Counted from the stretch's first letter, positions 33,913 to 45,877 are shown. The stretch is DNA of 64,000 nucleotides from Marsupella aquatica (GCA_973895155.1 OZ316891.1:8866001-8930000), one strand, 5' to 3'. Translations and numbers: made by a program. The notes: a model not told the origin generated them from the sequence alone.

Positions 33913-35854
33913 CAAAGTTGCAAGCCCCACGAGGTTTATCAAGATCTACACTGCCTCACATGGATCGAAGGGGAAATTAAGACAGATCTCGGATTAATTC
34001 TCAACTTAGTTAGCTCTTCTTGCTCTAGCTCTATCATTCAAATCTATTCAAGTTAGTGGATGAATCTTGTCTGATACTGTCTACAAGTCTACAACAGAAT
34101 TGAACGCAGAGAAAATCAGATTGGAATGGTTTGGGTCGGGATCAATTGGAAGAGAGAATGTTATCTAGTGAAGCGTAATAACTTAAACATGCAACTCAGG
34201 CATTGATTGGTGTTCTTTGACGCAATCGAGTCAACTCCTAGCTAGTACTACATACGGACAGTGCTGTCGAGAACGGTGAGGAGAATATTTGGTGCTTGGG
34301 TTATCGCGTTAACATTAGCTAGCTACTATGGTCGATTTATGTCACTTTTGGGTGGAAGGCAATTTTTTCTGTTCGGTCAAAACTACAGTAAAAGATATTT
34401 CATGATAGTGAGATCTTGGAGCGACAGAAGTGAGGTGGATATTTGGTGCTTCCGGAGGTCAAAATTCTGGCTTGTCTCGTTTAGAAACAGAAAGTTGAAA
34501 ATTGATACCAAAGTATGCCAGGAATGTATTGTTGTTTCCGCTTGTCTCGTTTCATAATGGAAAAGTTCAAAGAACATGATACCAAAGTCCAATGAATCCA
34601 TTGAGACATGTACAGTTCTCATGCGGACTCACTGTCTGCTGCCCGCACAAATTGAAATCACGTCATGTAAAGTGTCGGGAGCTTGTCTGTCAATTTCGGT
34701 CGCATTTCTGTCCAAACGGAAGCACCTCCAGAGACCTCGGACTTAGAATCCTAACGTTATGAAGTGTGAAGATCTTGTCTCAACCCAGGTTAAATTGGCT
34801 GGGCCAAATGGCAAGCGCCTCCGTGGAATGCAAACTCACAATCTTGACCTCCCACTGAAATGATCTACAACTGTTTCGATCAGGCAATAGAACTACTGTA
34901 GGTAGTTGGTGATATTTTCAGGTGCCCTGGGCATGTGTTAAATCAATCACAGGAAATATAACTCATCCAAGACAAAGGAGATTTCAAAATGTCATGCGTG
35001 AATATCTTGAAGGCAAGGGCAGAAGCATTTCAGGTATGAGAAGTATGAACCAAAGCCTGCTGGACAAAAGAGCGACTCCATATATTAATTGCTAGCATTG
35101 CACTCTATGTCATGGTTACAGGGCTTGAGCACCAAGTGGCAGGCAGCAGGGGCAAACAGCCCTGCTGGTAATCACACATCAAAATGTGGCTGCATTCATT
35201 GATTGAATAGAAAAAACTAAGATTATCACGGTATGCAGGGGCGTCGTACAAAGTATATGTCATATTTTGATGTGCAATTACCGAGACCCGGCAAACAGCC
35301 TGAGAGACACATTATGGCACTTCTAGGGAGTAGCCGCCCCAAATTGTACCATTGGGGCAAAAGCTAGGTAGGGGTGAAGTTAGGGGCAAACGCCGGCCCT
35401 CAGGTTTATTAATAAACACTCATGTTATTTCCGTCCTAAATATCTGTTGTTTCTAGGAATTTTGAATTGTACTGTACTCCTCAAACTTTTTAATAATGGC
35501 CCATGTTATTCCAGTCTTAAATATCTCCTTTTCTATGAATTTTGAATTGTATTATACTCCTCAGACAGGTTTTTAATAAACACATATTTTGCGTGAAGTT
35601 TATTCCTTTAGAGACTGCCCGTAGACCTTTCTAAGTTTGTTTTTTATTAGGCCCACCACTTCATCATGTAAAAGAACCCTCTATCATTTATATAATGGGA
35701 TAATTAACACACATTTGACCTCATAGATACGATGACTGAACCCAAGTGTCATAGTCACAATCCTATAAGAAAATGCACGATATGCACTTCTCAAAGGAAA
35801 GTGAAACTAAAAAACTACATAATTAGTAGGAAATAAGATGTGAGAATAAGGTCT
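33913..35854. other. Former 5' flank of the pseudogene and intergenic DNA
   Basis: 33,913-34,560 is homologous to the upstream flanks of the intact O-methyltransferase genes (GATCAATTGGAAGAGAGAAT, GTGCTGTCGAGAACGGTGAG). The rest holds no gene that I can support. Confidence 0.5.
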
Positions 35855-36045
35855 CTTCTTGTCTTTATCTCACCACAATATCTTTTTGTCACCCTTGATA
35901 TATTTTCTTCACCTCAAGATCATTTTCTCATGTTGACATATTTTTCTCATCTCACCATCTTTTCTCACTTCGACTTATTTTCCTCTCCTCGACACCTTTT
36001 TCTTGCCTTGACATCTTATCTTTAATTTCTCATCTTGCCATCGGC
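35855..36045. repeat. CT-rich imperfect repeat (TTCTCACCTCAACATCTTTT type)
   Basis: Roughly 20-24-bp units such as TTTTCTTCACCTCAAGATCA and TTTTCTCATCTCACCATC. Similar in style to 11,295-11,475. Confidence 0.55.
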
Positions 36046-37350
36046 TTAAAAACGTTCCAGGTGATGAGAGGGCCTCTATGTAGTGAGACCCTCGAGAGTG
36101 AGCCTTAGAGTTTTAGGAAATCCTTTTTCCGGGTTTGTTTCTTGAAGTATGTCTCCAAGCTAAGTAGCAATGTAAATATCCTGAGCCCGAGCAGACTTTA
36201 GGTGACAACTTTCTGGCTTAACAACCCTTTTGATGCATCTTACAATGCTGATGACTGTGTCTTCTAGCACATAAATAATATCATGAAAACCCCAAAAGAA
36301 CAAGTAACTAATTGAAAGTACTGCTGGTTTAATGCTCACACTGCCACCATGAACTATCAACTGACATTTGATCACATGATTTGTCTCAATCTCTAAATAA
36401 TCCGATGGCGTGCATCTTTTCTTGTGACCATTGTTCATTCTTGTCCACCATCCTCTTTTATAGCAGATGATTGATTGAATGAGTTGATCAATCAGATCAA
36501 ACGGTTAGAGTTCACTGTTGTTATTTGTTGAGTAGATAAATTATATAAGAAAGTTGTTTATTATAATTCAGAAAGGAAATAGAACTGTTACCATAGGTTA
36601 CTTTTGCATTAATTTGCTCCTATTTATCTGGCATGTTAATTTTCATTTTTCTTAACTTTTCACCATTCCTAAGTAACCGTTTTTGATGACGTTGCTGCAA
36701 ACACGAATGGTTGTTTTTATTGTCACTACAAACATAAGTCTCTTTCATGTTTATGGCAAAAGCTGTTGACATGGTATACTTGTCACCCACCAGGACCTTT
36801 GGAATATATAGATTTGTCATGGGGGTAAGTAATAATAATAATTAATTAACCCAAACACTTTTGATTTATTTGTTCCAAATTAAACACCTTCATTTCTTAC
36901 CATCCATTCCCTTGCACTCTTTATTATAGTAAAAACTTTTGTGATTTTTCTTTCTTATTTTTGAGGATAATGTGAAATTAATGCACTCAAAAATGCAAAA
37001 GAGAAAAATCAAGAAACTATTTACGGTTACAAATAGATTCTGGACAGTCGTTCTTCATGCCTTGCGTCATGCCTTGCGTTTTTATTGACATTGAAGAAAC
37101 CTTGTTTTTGAGAAAAAAAAAAAACAATCTCACTATGAAGACGTATGAGTCAACAATGCACTGGTCTAGTACCGGTCCTTCTGCCAGCCTTCGAGGTCGA
37201 GAAACGATTTAATTACAACTAATAGGCCTCCATCGATCTTGAAGGTCATAGCAACAAGTCAGATCATTTCGGTCCTTCTGACCTTCGAATTTCAGTTCAA
37301 GAAATGCTCTAGTAGAAACTTTGGATGTCTCACATTCTCTGGACCGCCAA
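36046..37350. other. Intergenic; MITE fragments
   Basis: 36,046-36,100 (GGCTTAAAAACGTTCCAGGT ... GTGAGACCCTCGAG) matches one end of the CTCGGGGG MITE. 36,690-36,790 resembles the middle of the TTACGG family (GCTGCAAACACGAATGG). A 92-codon minus frame at 36,160-36,438 has no recognisable motif. Short-range similarity to the 3' flank of the O-methyltransferase genes begins at about 37,140. Confidence 0.45.
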
Positions 37351-39906
37351 TCATTCTTTCAGCCCTTCGATCATAGCCATGCCGTCTGGCATGTGAACTA
37401 CGTTACAACGTGGGAATCCAGCAGCTCCTAGAATCTCTTGGTACTCCTCCTTGCTTCTCTCCCGGGCACCCTTCAAATATGTCAGCATTATCAGGTCCAT
37501 ACACTCAACAAATACACCCCGACCGCTGTTGTCATGCTTATCCTTGAGAAACTCGGCCAGAATTATCTTCCCGTTCTTTGCCGGGAGTGCTTTCCAGCAA
37601 TTCTTCAGGATTTGGATGGCTTCTTCATCGTCATAGTTGTGTATAATCCACTGCATTACATGTCCCAAGGCGATGAGTGATAATAGCTAGCGATGGTGAG
37701 ACAGTGTTATTGTTGTCATTTACTTTACGGTTTCGATCGACGCTGGAAAAACAGAATGAATTTTAATAGGCTGGTGGCACGATCGCTGTATGAAGAAACA
37801 CTATATATTGCACTTAGTTTATTTTCTTGCACACGATCGGAAATTCACCGTATCCCACCGAAGTAGCTACGAACCAAACAAGACGAGATTGAGCCCAGTT
37901 TGAGCTAGATACCGTTGAATGAATAAATGTAAGACGTTAAGGTCCTTGCACCAGGATTTTTCTCAATTGTGATTCGAACCAAAATGATTGGGTCGAAAGC
38001 ATTCAGAAGGTGGGAGTGACGTACGAACCTTCAGAAACATTGCGTCTCCTGATGGCACACTCTCGAAGAAATTGCCTGCCACATGCTGCACACCTGAGGC
38101 ACAGACGTTTTGGAGGGAAAATCACCTTATCTGTAAATAGTGCCACTCAGAAATATCTCTCTCTAAATTTATATATCTCCATTGAATACATACATTTGAA
38201 TTACATTTGCTTGAAGACGAACGGATAACATCAGTATCTGGAATTGAAACTAAAATTTGAAAGTATAGATAAATTATGCGAAGCGAACAAAATATAAGAG
38301 CCTTGATGATATATCAAAATTGGAACCGGGGATCGATGGCATCGGTGAGAACCGCGCACCATGTACTGGAGGAACTGTGGAAATAACAGATGGCAGGTCG
38401 AAATTGATGCCTTGGATATGTGGTTGCTTAGCAACAACCTGAGATACAAAGTATCCCCTGGATCCTCCCACGTCGACCAGAGTACTCACACCGTCTAGCA
38501 GATCCGAATTCAGCAAACTGTCCAATGCTCCTTTCAAGAACATGTTGCTGTTGGCTTCCATCGCCTTTTGGAAAGTTAACCGAAACCCGGGTTCGTTAAA
38601 GTCATAAATAGGCACTCCGTGCGTTTTTATGAAGGCGGTGGTAGTTTCATCTAGAATGACTTCCGGCAAGCAAACCTCACAAGGCAGAAAAGCTGTGCTC
38701 GTGACCAAATCTGCGCAAAATGTCCGGCGTGATGAGTAGGTCCGAGATTATCAAAAGTTTACCAAACGATTACCAAGAGGTACGAGAGGTCCCATGGATA
38801 CTCCTGATCATTTTCCAAGTAGGTGCATGACCAACGACGGTTTGTCTCTTTTAGCTACGATTAGATTCAACAACTCTACATCGAGCAGATGCGAATCATT
38901 TAATTAATAGCATATCACTCCGAGCAGTTGCCTTTCATACTGCACTACCCGCGTGATCGATCTGTAACACGCATCCCGGCTGGATCCCAGCTCTTCATTG
39001 ATCAGAAAACCGTCGCTATATTAAATTGAGATCTGTCACTCCAGTAGTCAAACTTAAAACAATTTGCTAGCTAGTACGTAGCTTGGAAATGAATTTTGCA
39101 CAGGTGACAACGAACTTTCGATCAAATGCACCGGTGTCCATGCTGCATGACAGCCGGGCCTTTCAGATCTTTAGATGATGACAATCTGGCTTGTTTGCTG
39201 GCCTATAGCAGCAGTTCACAATCATACTCTCTAGAGTTCGACGTTACTGTGAAGTAGAGCTACGCACTAGTTAATGCCCTTATGCGGCCGCCTTTCTGGC
39301 GAGGATCAAGGAGAGCATTGAACTGATCGATGAGGTGTGAAGGTAATCACCTGAAAGGGGTGCGATGCTCAACGGACTTCCTCTGACGAACCATTTGGAG
39401 ACCTCGGTAAGGCCATAAACAGGTAGCTCATCGCCGTCGAGAGATTCACTGAAGAGCCCTTCTCTCACTAAGGGACTAAGAAGGCGTTGCAAATTCCGGA
39501 CGGACGTAGGTCCTGGACTGGATTTGGTTGGCAGTTGCCGTAGAATTTCCTCAGCCGACATGGGCTTTCTCCCTTCTGCATTGGCGAGTATATCTGGGAT
39601 ACCTAAGGTAAGTATAGTCTGGACCGCCATGGCAATGAATCTCGTGAAGATCAGGTTCTGTGCCGCGATGTGGCTGTAATCGATTTCTGAAGTGATTTCA
39701 TCATTGATGCTGCTCAACATGGCCATGGCTACAGCTTTGTGCACAGATCCGCGCCTGGACCTCGCCCAGACCACCGAGTAGGGATGAAGAGCCCCCACAC
39801 GGAAACGCCCATATCTCGGCAACGACAAGTCGGATGTGCGAGCGTGAGACGGCATTATGAACGGGCGGCCGAGCCCTACAAGGTGCCGCTGAGGGAAGCA
39901 CGACAT
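37351..39906 (-). CDS. Class I (COMT-type) O-methyltransferase 3, four exons, plastid-transit-like N-terminus
   Basis: Third intact paralogue. Exons: 39906-39351, 38710-38360, 38093-38029, 37650-37351, phases as in the other two; 423 aa. The SAM motif is LVDVGGSRG, with Arg where the paralogues have Thr or Ala. The catalytic His (WIIHNY) and both Glu residues (ILAE, RERS) are kept. I chose the ATG at 39,906 (MSCFPQRHLVGLGRPF) because it aligns with the starts of the paralogues; an in-frame ATG 25 codons upstream (39,981) would add a non-conserved segment. The extension has one acidic residue in 60. A 195-bp tandem duplication lies in its upstream flank. Confidence 0.92.
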
Positions 39907-40042
39907 TTGTCTAGGTGGAAGATCAATGCGACTACGTGCTATCTGACTCTCACTGCCAAAGTTGCAAGCCCCACCGGCCAAGTTTATGAAGATCTAGCCT
40001 GTCTCACATCGAAAGGGAAACTGAGACAGTTCTCTGAATCCC

Positions 40043-40434
40043 AACTTAGCTCTTCTTGCTCTCTATCATCCAATGTATTCAAAGTGGTGGGTGAGTCTGG
40101 ACTAGCTTATACTTCAAGTCCACAACAGCAGTCAACGAACTGAGAACTTCAGGAATGGTTTGTTTCTGGATCAATTGGAAGAGAGAATAAATTATAGTGG
40201 AGCATAATCCGAGCATAATAACTCATGCGTTCAACTCAACTTAGCTCTTCTTGAACTCTATCATAAAAATGTATTCAATGTGGTGCCTGGGTGACTCTGG
40301 ACTTAACTTATACTTCAAGTCTACAACAGAAGTCAACGAGGCCGGAGAAACTGAGAACTGAATGGTTTGTTTCTGGACAGAGAATATTATACTGAAGCAT
40401 AATCCCGAGCATCATAACTCATGCATTCAACTCA
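40043..40434. repeat. Tandem 195-bp duplication upstream of OMT3
   Basis: 40,043-40,237 and 40,238-40,434 are consecutive copies, each running from AACTTAGCTCTTCTTG to CATGC(G/A)TTCAACTCA, with small indels. The other O-methyltransferase flanks have this segment once. Confidence 0.85.
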
Positions 40435-40559
40435 GGCATCGATTGGTGTCCTTGGACGCAATGGATTCAATTCGTAGTATTACGGATGGCGCTGTCGAGA
40501 ACAGTGAGGTGGATATTTGGTGCGTATGCAGCATATTCGGGTTTAGGGTTTAAATCGGT

Positions 40560-40984
40560 CTATATCCCCTTGAACAAGTGATTCTACCGAGCTCTGAGGA
40601 TGGCCATTCTGCTTGGCTAGCTACTATAATAACAACTAGCCTGATTACCCATTCCGGGGATTTTTTATATCCCCTTCATCTTTGCCCCCGTCGACCCGGA
40701 TTCCATTATCCCATTAGAGTGGGGGTCTAGGAGATTTCATCCTAGACAGTAGCTCTGAACAATGCTTTATTAATTAAATGTACCACGTTTCGGAGGAGGG
40801 GTGCGGGTGTTCGTTTTTAAAAATCACTTTTGGGTGGAAGCAATTTTGGCTGTTTGATCAAAAATGAAGTAAAAGATTTTTCATGAAGATCTTGGAGCGA
40901 GAAAAAGGCGTAGGGTAACCCATCCCCAAGAGGGTATAGTGGGCTGTAATCCTTGAGGGCACTGAGCCAGGGATTACGGCCATT
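40560..40984. other. Intergenic DNA
   Basis: No gene seen. The unit upstream of the O-methyltransferase gene ends near 40,560, after TTTAGGGTTTAAATCGG. An imperfect GTAATCC...GGATTAC inverted pair occurs at 40,938-40,977. Confidence 0.4.
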
Positions 40985-41220
40985 ATCCCCAAGTGGCACA
41001 CAACAAAGACAACAGCAAAGTCCATATTTGATTATGTGGTATAAAGCATACAGCAAATGCAATGACTAGCAACGTCCATAATTTGTACCGGCATACAGCA
41101 AATACAACAGCATAGTCCATATTTGACTCTGTGGTATAAAACATACAGCACATACAACAAATAGCAACGTCCATAATTTACACTGGCATACAGCAAATAC
41201 AATAGCAACGTCCATAATAG
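40985..41220. repeat. Tandem repeat, GCATACAGCAAATACAAYAGC type
   Basis: Units of about 95 bp built from GCATACAGCAAATACAACAG, AGTCCATATTTGA and AGCAACGTCCATAATTT recur two and a half times. Confidence 0.75.
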
Positions 41221-41929
41221 TAAGGGATTAAAATCTGGCCACTGACGAGAGCTTGAGCTTTGTGCTGTTCCTGTAACCTCAGTTTCGATTCACGCGACTC
41301 CATTCCAAAGTCCAATGGACAAAACTTGTCTGTTCCTTCTTCTGGACACATCAGAATCGTCAGCATTCACTGTTGGATTTTTTATGGGCACTGGATCCTT
41401 TGAAATTTGTCAGAGGCTCTCACATGGGCTTCCGTTGGAAGATTCTTGATTTGAGAAGCTAGGCCCGGCTACAGTAGTTTCGCTATAGACAGTCCACAGT
41501 CAAGACGGCATCTGTGTGAGGTTGTCCACGCGTCTGTGTCTACTCCCAAAAGGACGAAGCTAAGGGCCTGAAATGCAAGGTTCCTAATGCTGTGATCCAT
41601 ACTGTTCCATCTTCATCCGGCACGTGGTCACTTAAGTTGAGAATGCTCAGATTCTTCTAAGAGAGTTTTTTACATTAGAACTTCTATCAGATTTCTACTG
41701 TTCACTGCTTGTCAGGGTGAGGAAGGTAAAAGATATTAATAGCAAGGAATGGCAAGCAAAAGGTGACAGCAGATGATAGTGGCTTTGCAAAACTGTTCAA
41801 CCAGCTTCGTCTCATTTTCAGCAGTGAACCATAGTGTCATGCCCACACACGTGCTGATTCGAACTCTGTTGGCCCCGGTTTGGACTTGCCCGGCAAATAG
41901 GCCGTTTTAAGGCCGTCAACCCGCAAACC
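41221..41929. other. Intergenic DNA
   Basis: No gene, RNA or repeat recognised. Confidence 0.4.
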
Positions 41930-42310
41930 GACACCCGGACTCTCCCGGTCGGCATCATCCGGTCCCGGCCCAAGTACATCCTCCGGTCCCGGCCTGAATA
42001 GAAGTCCCGGTCCTGACCCGGCTCCGGACCCTATTCCCTCCCAGCCCCGGACCCTAAACCACCCCCGGCCCGGACCCCGGACCCTTCACCCTCCTGACCC
42101 TGGACCATTCATCCTCCCGGCCCCGAACCCTAAACCCCCCTCCCCGGACCCCGGACCCTTCACCCTCCCGGCCCCGGACCCTTCACCCTCCTCCACCCGG
42201 ACCCTAAACCCCTCCCGCCCGGACCCTAAAGCCCCCGGCCCCGGACCCTAAAGCCCCCGGCCCCGGACCCTTCACCCTCCCGACCCGGACCCTAAAGCCC
42301 CCCTGCCCCG
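41930..42310. repeat. C-rich minisatellite, CCCGGACCCTAAACCCC type
   Basis: Many 16-22-bp units such as CCGGACCCTAAAGCCCCCGG and CCGGACCCTTCACCCTCC. It contains CCCTAAA, the plant telomere word, but the units are longer and irregular, so this is not a telomeric tract. Confidence 0.85.
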
Positions 42311-42426
42311 TCCCGGGCCCACCATGAGGCCGCGCGCGAGGGGAGGCAGCCGCCGGGGGGGTTGGGCTCGGCCGCCCGGAAAATGGCTCGCGAGGTGGGG
42401 GAAGGGGGGCAGACTGGGACCGGGCC

Positions 42427-42513
42427 TATAAAGTGAGGAGCTCTCCTCACTTTTTCTCATTCTCTCTCTTCTTCTCTAACTTTGGCTTGGCTCTCTTGCA
42501 GGAAAGGCCGTTG
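42427..42513 (+). promoter_or_regulatory. TATA box and CT-rich leader of the 43-kb transcription unit
   Basis: CTATAAAG at about 42,426 is followed by an 8-bp foldback (GTGAGGAG-CT-CTCCTCAC) and a long CT-rich leader, then a splice-donor-like GTGAGTG at 42,514. The next acceptor is a TTTCAG at about 43,129, so the hairpins described below would be intronic. The word CTCCTCACTTTTTCTCAT also follows a TATA-like CATATAAAAG at 11.5 kb. Confidence 0.5.
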
Positions 42514-42644
42514 GTGAGTGTTTCTTGCTTTTCTTCATGTTTTGTTTACTTTTGACTTTAGTTGCCTTGTTTTTTAGTGTTTTTTTTCAATGCTATGCTT
42601 TGCCTTGCATATATGACTTTAATATTTTTAGTTTTAATTTGGAG

Positions 42645-42727
42645 GGGTATTATGGTTCTCACGTATGCGCATGCTTGGAGCTTATGCTTGGCGTGTGGTA
42701 TTTCGTATGAGAGAACCTAATATCGCC
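42645..42727 (+). ncRNA. Long hairpin 1 with conserved apical sequence
   Basis: Apical segment GCATGCTTGGAGCTTATGCT then TGGCGTGTGGTATTTC (42,669-42,704), flanked by arms TATTATGGTTCTCACGTATG and CGTATGAGAGAACCTAATA that pair over about 18 bp, including G-U pairs. Confidence 0.5.
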
Positions 42728-42760
42728 TTAACAGTTTAGTGTCATTTGTGAGTTGAGTGG

Positions 42761-42855
42761 ACAATTTGCTAGGATAGGGATTTTCATGTACGCATGCTTG
42801 GAGTTTCCGCTCGGCGTGTGGTACTCTGCATGGATATCTCGATTCCTTGTAAATA
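42761..42855 (+). ncRNA. Long hairpin 2 with conserved apical sequence
   Basis: Apical segment GCATGCTTGGAGTTTCCGCT then CGGCGTGTGGTACTC (42,792-42,826). Arms AGGATAGGGATTTTCATGTA and TGCATGGATATCTCGATTCC pair with a few mismatches. The stem sequence is unrelated to those of hairpins 1 and 3. Confidence 0.45.
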
Positions 42856-42916
42856 TTTTCACAAAATTTACAAATGATATCTAAACTATAGGTTTCACAT
42901 AGATTGGAGTAGGAAT

Positions 42917-43017
42917 GTAACAATTTGAAGGAAAAGACAACTTTTGTGCGCATGCTTGGAGTTTCGGCTCGGCGTGTGGTATTTCACATAGTTGTCTTTC
43001 CCCTTCATCATTGTTAC
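42917..43017 (+). ncRNA. Long hairpin 3 with conserved apical sequence
   Basis: Apical segment GCATGCTTGGAGTTTCGGCT then CGGCGTGTGGTATTTC (42,950-42,985). The arms pair through GTAACAAT/ATTGTTAC, TGAAGG/CCTTCA and AAAGACAACT/AGTTGTCTTT, about 24 Watson-Crick pairs with small bulges. This is the best-paired copy. Confidence 0.55.
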
Positions 43018-43135
43018 TTTCAAAGTACTAAATAAAAATGAATAAAAATGAATAAAAAATAGAACAAATATTAAGATTATATTGTTTGGGTATTATTGGT
43101 ACCCACACAAAGTGTAAAATGACATTTCAGGATTC

Positions 43136-45794
43136 TTGATCCAGCTTCATTGTACTTGCATCATCCATACCCTCGGCAAGCAGCCAACACACTCCATAAG
43201 CGCCTATTCTTTGTCCTACAACTTGTTGTGGTTACTTGAGAACATGGTCGCTGCACATGTGAGTGTAGAGTATATGAAACTTTTTGAGGCAATGAAGACC
43301 ATGCTAAACGAGGGATACCAACCAGATCCTCATGCCTTCAATGCCCTAAGAAATGCTCACAAAACCTTAGAAATTTGTAAACATGGCAAAACCTTAGGGA
43401 AACGGAAACACAGAGGAGGAGCAGTTGGTGTTGCATTAAAAGAAAGAAGGCAACATGTGTTAGTTTGGAAAAAGATTCTATATCCCCACACTTTGCCAGC
43501 ATAGTATCAGCAGGATGGCTTTGAGAGAAAATATGTCATGCATGGAGCAGAGGGTTACAAAAACCTTTTAAATGACATGGGGCGTTGCATGCATGAGACT
43601 GTGGAGAAAGAAGAAGACATGACCCAAGATGATTGTTGCCTTAATAAGTGATTTTGATAAGCCGGGTGGATATGTTGAACATTTGGCGTTGAACTTTGCG
43701 GTAAATCTTTGGGACAAGTTGGAAACCAATTTGGATGAGACTAGGGCCATCATGCTTGGAGTTCCTAGGCTATACACACATAGAAGAGATTTGCTAGAAA
43801 AATGAAGCAAAGAGTTAGCAATGGCCAAATCGGAGAGTAATGTCAAATATGCGAGCAAGGTCGTGCAGTTTGGAGAGATTGGCATGGAAGTTGCAGATAG
43901 AGGAACGCGTCCATCACAAGTTCTTCCCATGGTCAGGAGTATTCATTTCTTGAGGAGGGAGCACGTATAAAATTTGCATCGCATTGGAAGCGGTATCCAA
44001 GGACATGTGTTCATATGTCGTATATTGGATTGCCCATTGATTCCTCGAAATGTAACACTAGTTGCAAAACGATTCAAGGATGGAGATCGACACAAAAGAC
44101 GAACAGATGCTTTACAAGAAGTGCTAATGGGAGGGTTGAATCACAAAGGAATCATTGGAGCCTTGGCAATGACCATCGAAGATCCATCCAAACTTATCTA
44201 TGATCATTACAATGGAGGTGACTTGGAAAGCTTCATAGATAAGTGTGGGAAATGGAGTAAGAGCAAAGGAAAATCACAATCTACTTCTGAAGTCGATGTC
44301 ACATTCATATCCGAAAAGAAACTTTTTTTGGAACATCGTTTGGGGATTGCTATGGCCTTATTGGAGACCTTGCAATACTTGCATGCACATGACCGTTTCC
44401 ATTGTGACCTTCACTTTGGAAATATCCTTCTTCATTTTGATCACGAGGATGATGTGGCAATCAGAGTTTATGTTGGAATATGTGATTTTAGGTTGTCCAA
44501 ACACAAATCACAATGCACATTATCACATAATTGAATATGGCCCACCCCAGCAGAGAAAGTTGTGGCCCATCAGAAATAATATCCTCAATTGGCGCCTAAG
44601 TTAGTTTGACCTGATCCAACAGAGTACAGCCAAGCAACTGATATATATGCTTTGGGCAATGTCTTTGAAACATTACTTACAAAAAATTGGGATGGAATGG
44701 GCCCAATGACACGATATTTGAATAGGGGTTGGAATGCTAGAGAGCATGGTCCAAAATTAGAGAGTATGATACGTGACATGATGGCCACTGATGTTAGCAA
44801 AAGAATGGATTGCATTCATTGGAGTTTGATAATGATGAGGATATTCCAAGATTGTAGATTAGTATACTAGCACAATAGTCCTTATCTTAGAGATTAAGGA
44901 ATGCATAGTTTCTTCAAGAATGACAATGAGACATGACATGAACTATCATCTATTTAATCATGTCATATGACTTTAAATATTTTTCTCCTTTGCTTCATTG
45001 TGTATTATTATGATTTTTACCTTGATGGTTAAATGTTGAATGAATGCTAAATATGTTTATGTCATTGTAGATCTTGCAAGTATGGGAAAATGGGAATTGG
45101 AATTTGATGAAGAGGAGAAAACGTGTACAAAGGATGGGTATGCCCAGGATTTACACGACTATGTTATGGAAGAGTACGCTGCAATAGATTCTCAACCCAC
45201 GAATGAGGACATGAGAATGAGTAGCAACCATGCAAAGCAAAGCAAAACCAAAATGGAAAAGGACACCAAAGATGTTGAATGGAATATCACAATGCCAAAT
45301 GTGAAACCTCCTCACAATGATTGGCCCATAACGCCAAAGAATTGCAGATATTGGTGCCGCATGTGGAGTTCCACAAATTTATGAAAATCATTTTTGATGA
45401 TGAAAATTTGTGGTCCACAAGGTCCTGGTTGTAAGAGAAGTACACCATGTCGAAGGTCACACATGTGGAGATTGGGAAGCATTGGCAACAATAATTTCAA
45501 GAGTATGCTCCAAAAAAGGCGCAGGGCAAAATGAGTTTGGTTTATCCACCATTTCTCAGACTCCTAATTGTTGAATTCATCCTCAACTGGAAGGTGGATT
45601 ATCGTTGGGAAACGGAAGAGGGTAAGATGGCTCACAATGTGCATACGTCTGTCTTGGATTTACAGGGAATTAAGAAGAGTTCTATTGTAAAACATATCTC
45701 GGCACAAGCAACCAACAAAGGGTCCAAAAGAAAGATAGATGATACGCAAGACATTCATGTGCATCAAAAAGATAAGCCGACTGCATTGGAATGA
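43136..45794 (+). pseudogene. Protein-kinase-like gene, broken
   Basis: A kinase fold can be followed on the plus strand. The glycine loop is RIGSGIQGHVF (about 43,980), the ATP-binding Lys is in VAKRFK (about 44,065), then comes a helix-C-like QEVLMGGLNHKGI. The catalytic loop HCDLHFGNIL (about 44,400) keeps Asp and Asn, DFG is replaced by DFR (ICDFRLSKH, about 44,490), and the C-lobe is TDIYALGNVFETLL (about 44,645). In-frame stops at about 43,803 and 43,968 and a shift after 44,530 break it. Flanking frames at 43,136-43,504 (N-terminal helical region), 45,040-45,384 and 45,531-45,794 are probably other exons. Substrate and pathway unknown; with DFR and stops it is unlikely to be an active kinase. 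Confidence 0.6.
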
Positions 45795-45877
45795 CTCTTC
45801 ACTAAATCTGAAAATTACGGTGCAACAAAACATATGGAAAAAAAATCAAACATTTCAGCTGCCTCTACAAGTAACAA

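Noticed and set aside
36160-36438. 92-codon minus-strand ORF as a gene
   Set aside because: No motif, no homologous copy in the window and no coding-like neighbour.
39907-39981. ATG at 39,981 as the start of OMT3
   Set aside because: The 25 extra residues have no counterpart in the two paralogues; the ATG at 39,906 aligns with theirs.
41930-42310. Interstitial telomere tract
   Set aside because: CCCTAAA occurs only inside longer irregular C-rich units and never as uninterrupted 7-bp repeats.
42645-43017. miRNA cluster or hammerhead ribozyme array
   Set aside because: The stems differ while the apical part is conserved, opposite to miRNA families, and the hammerhead core words (CTGATGA, GAAA) are absent.
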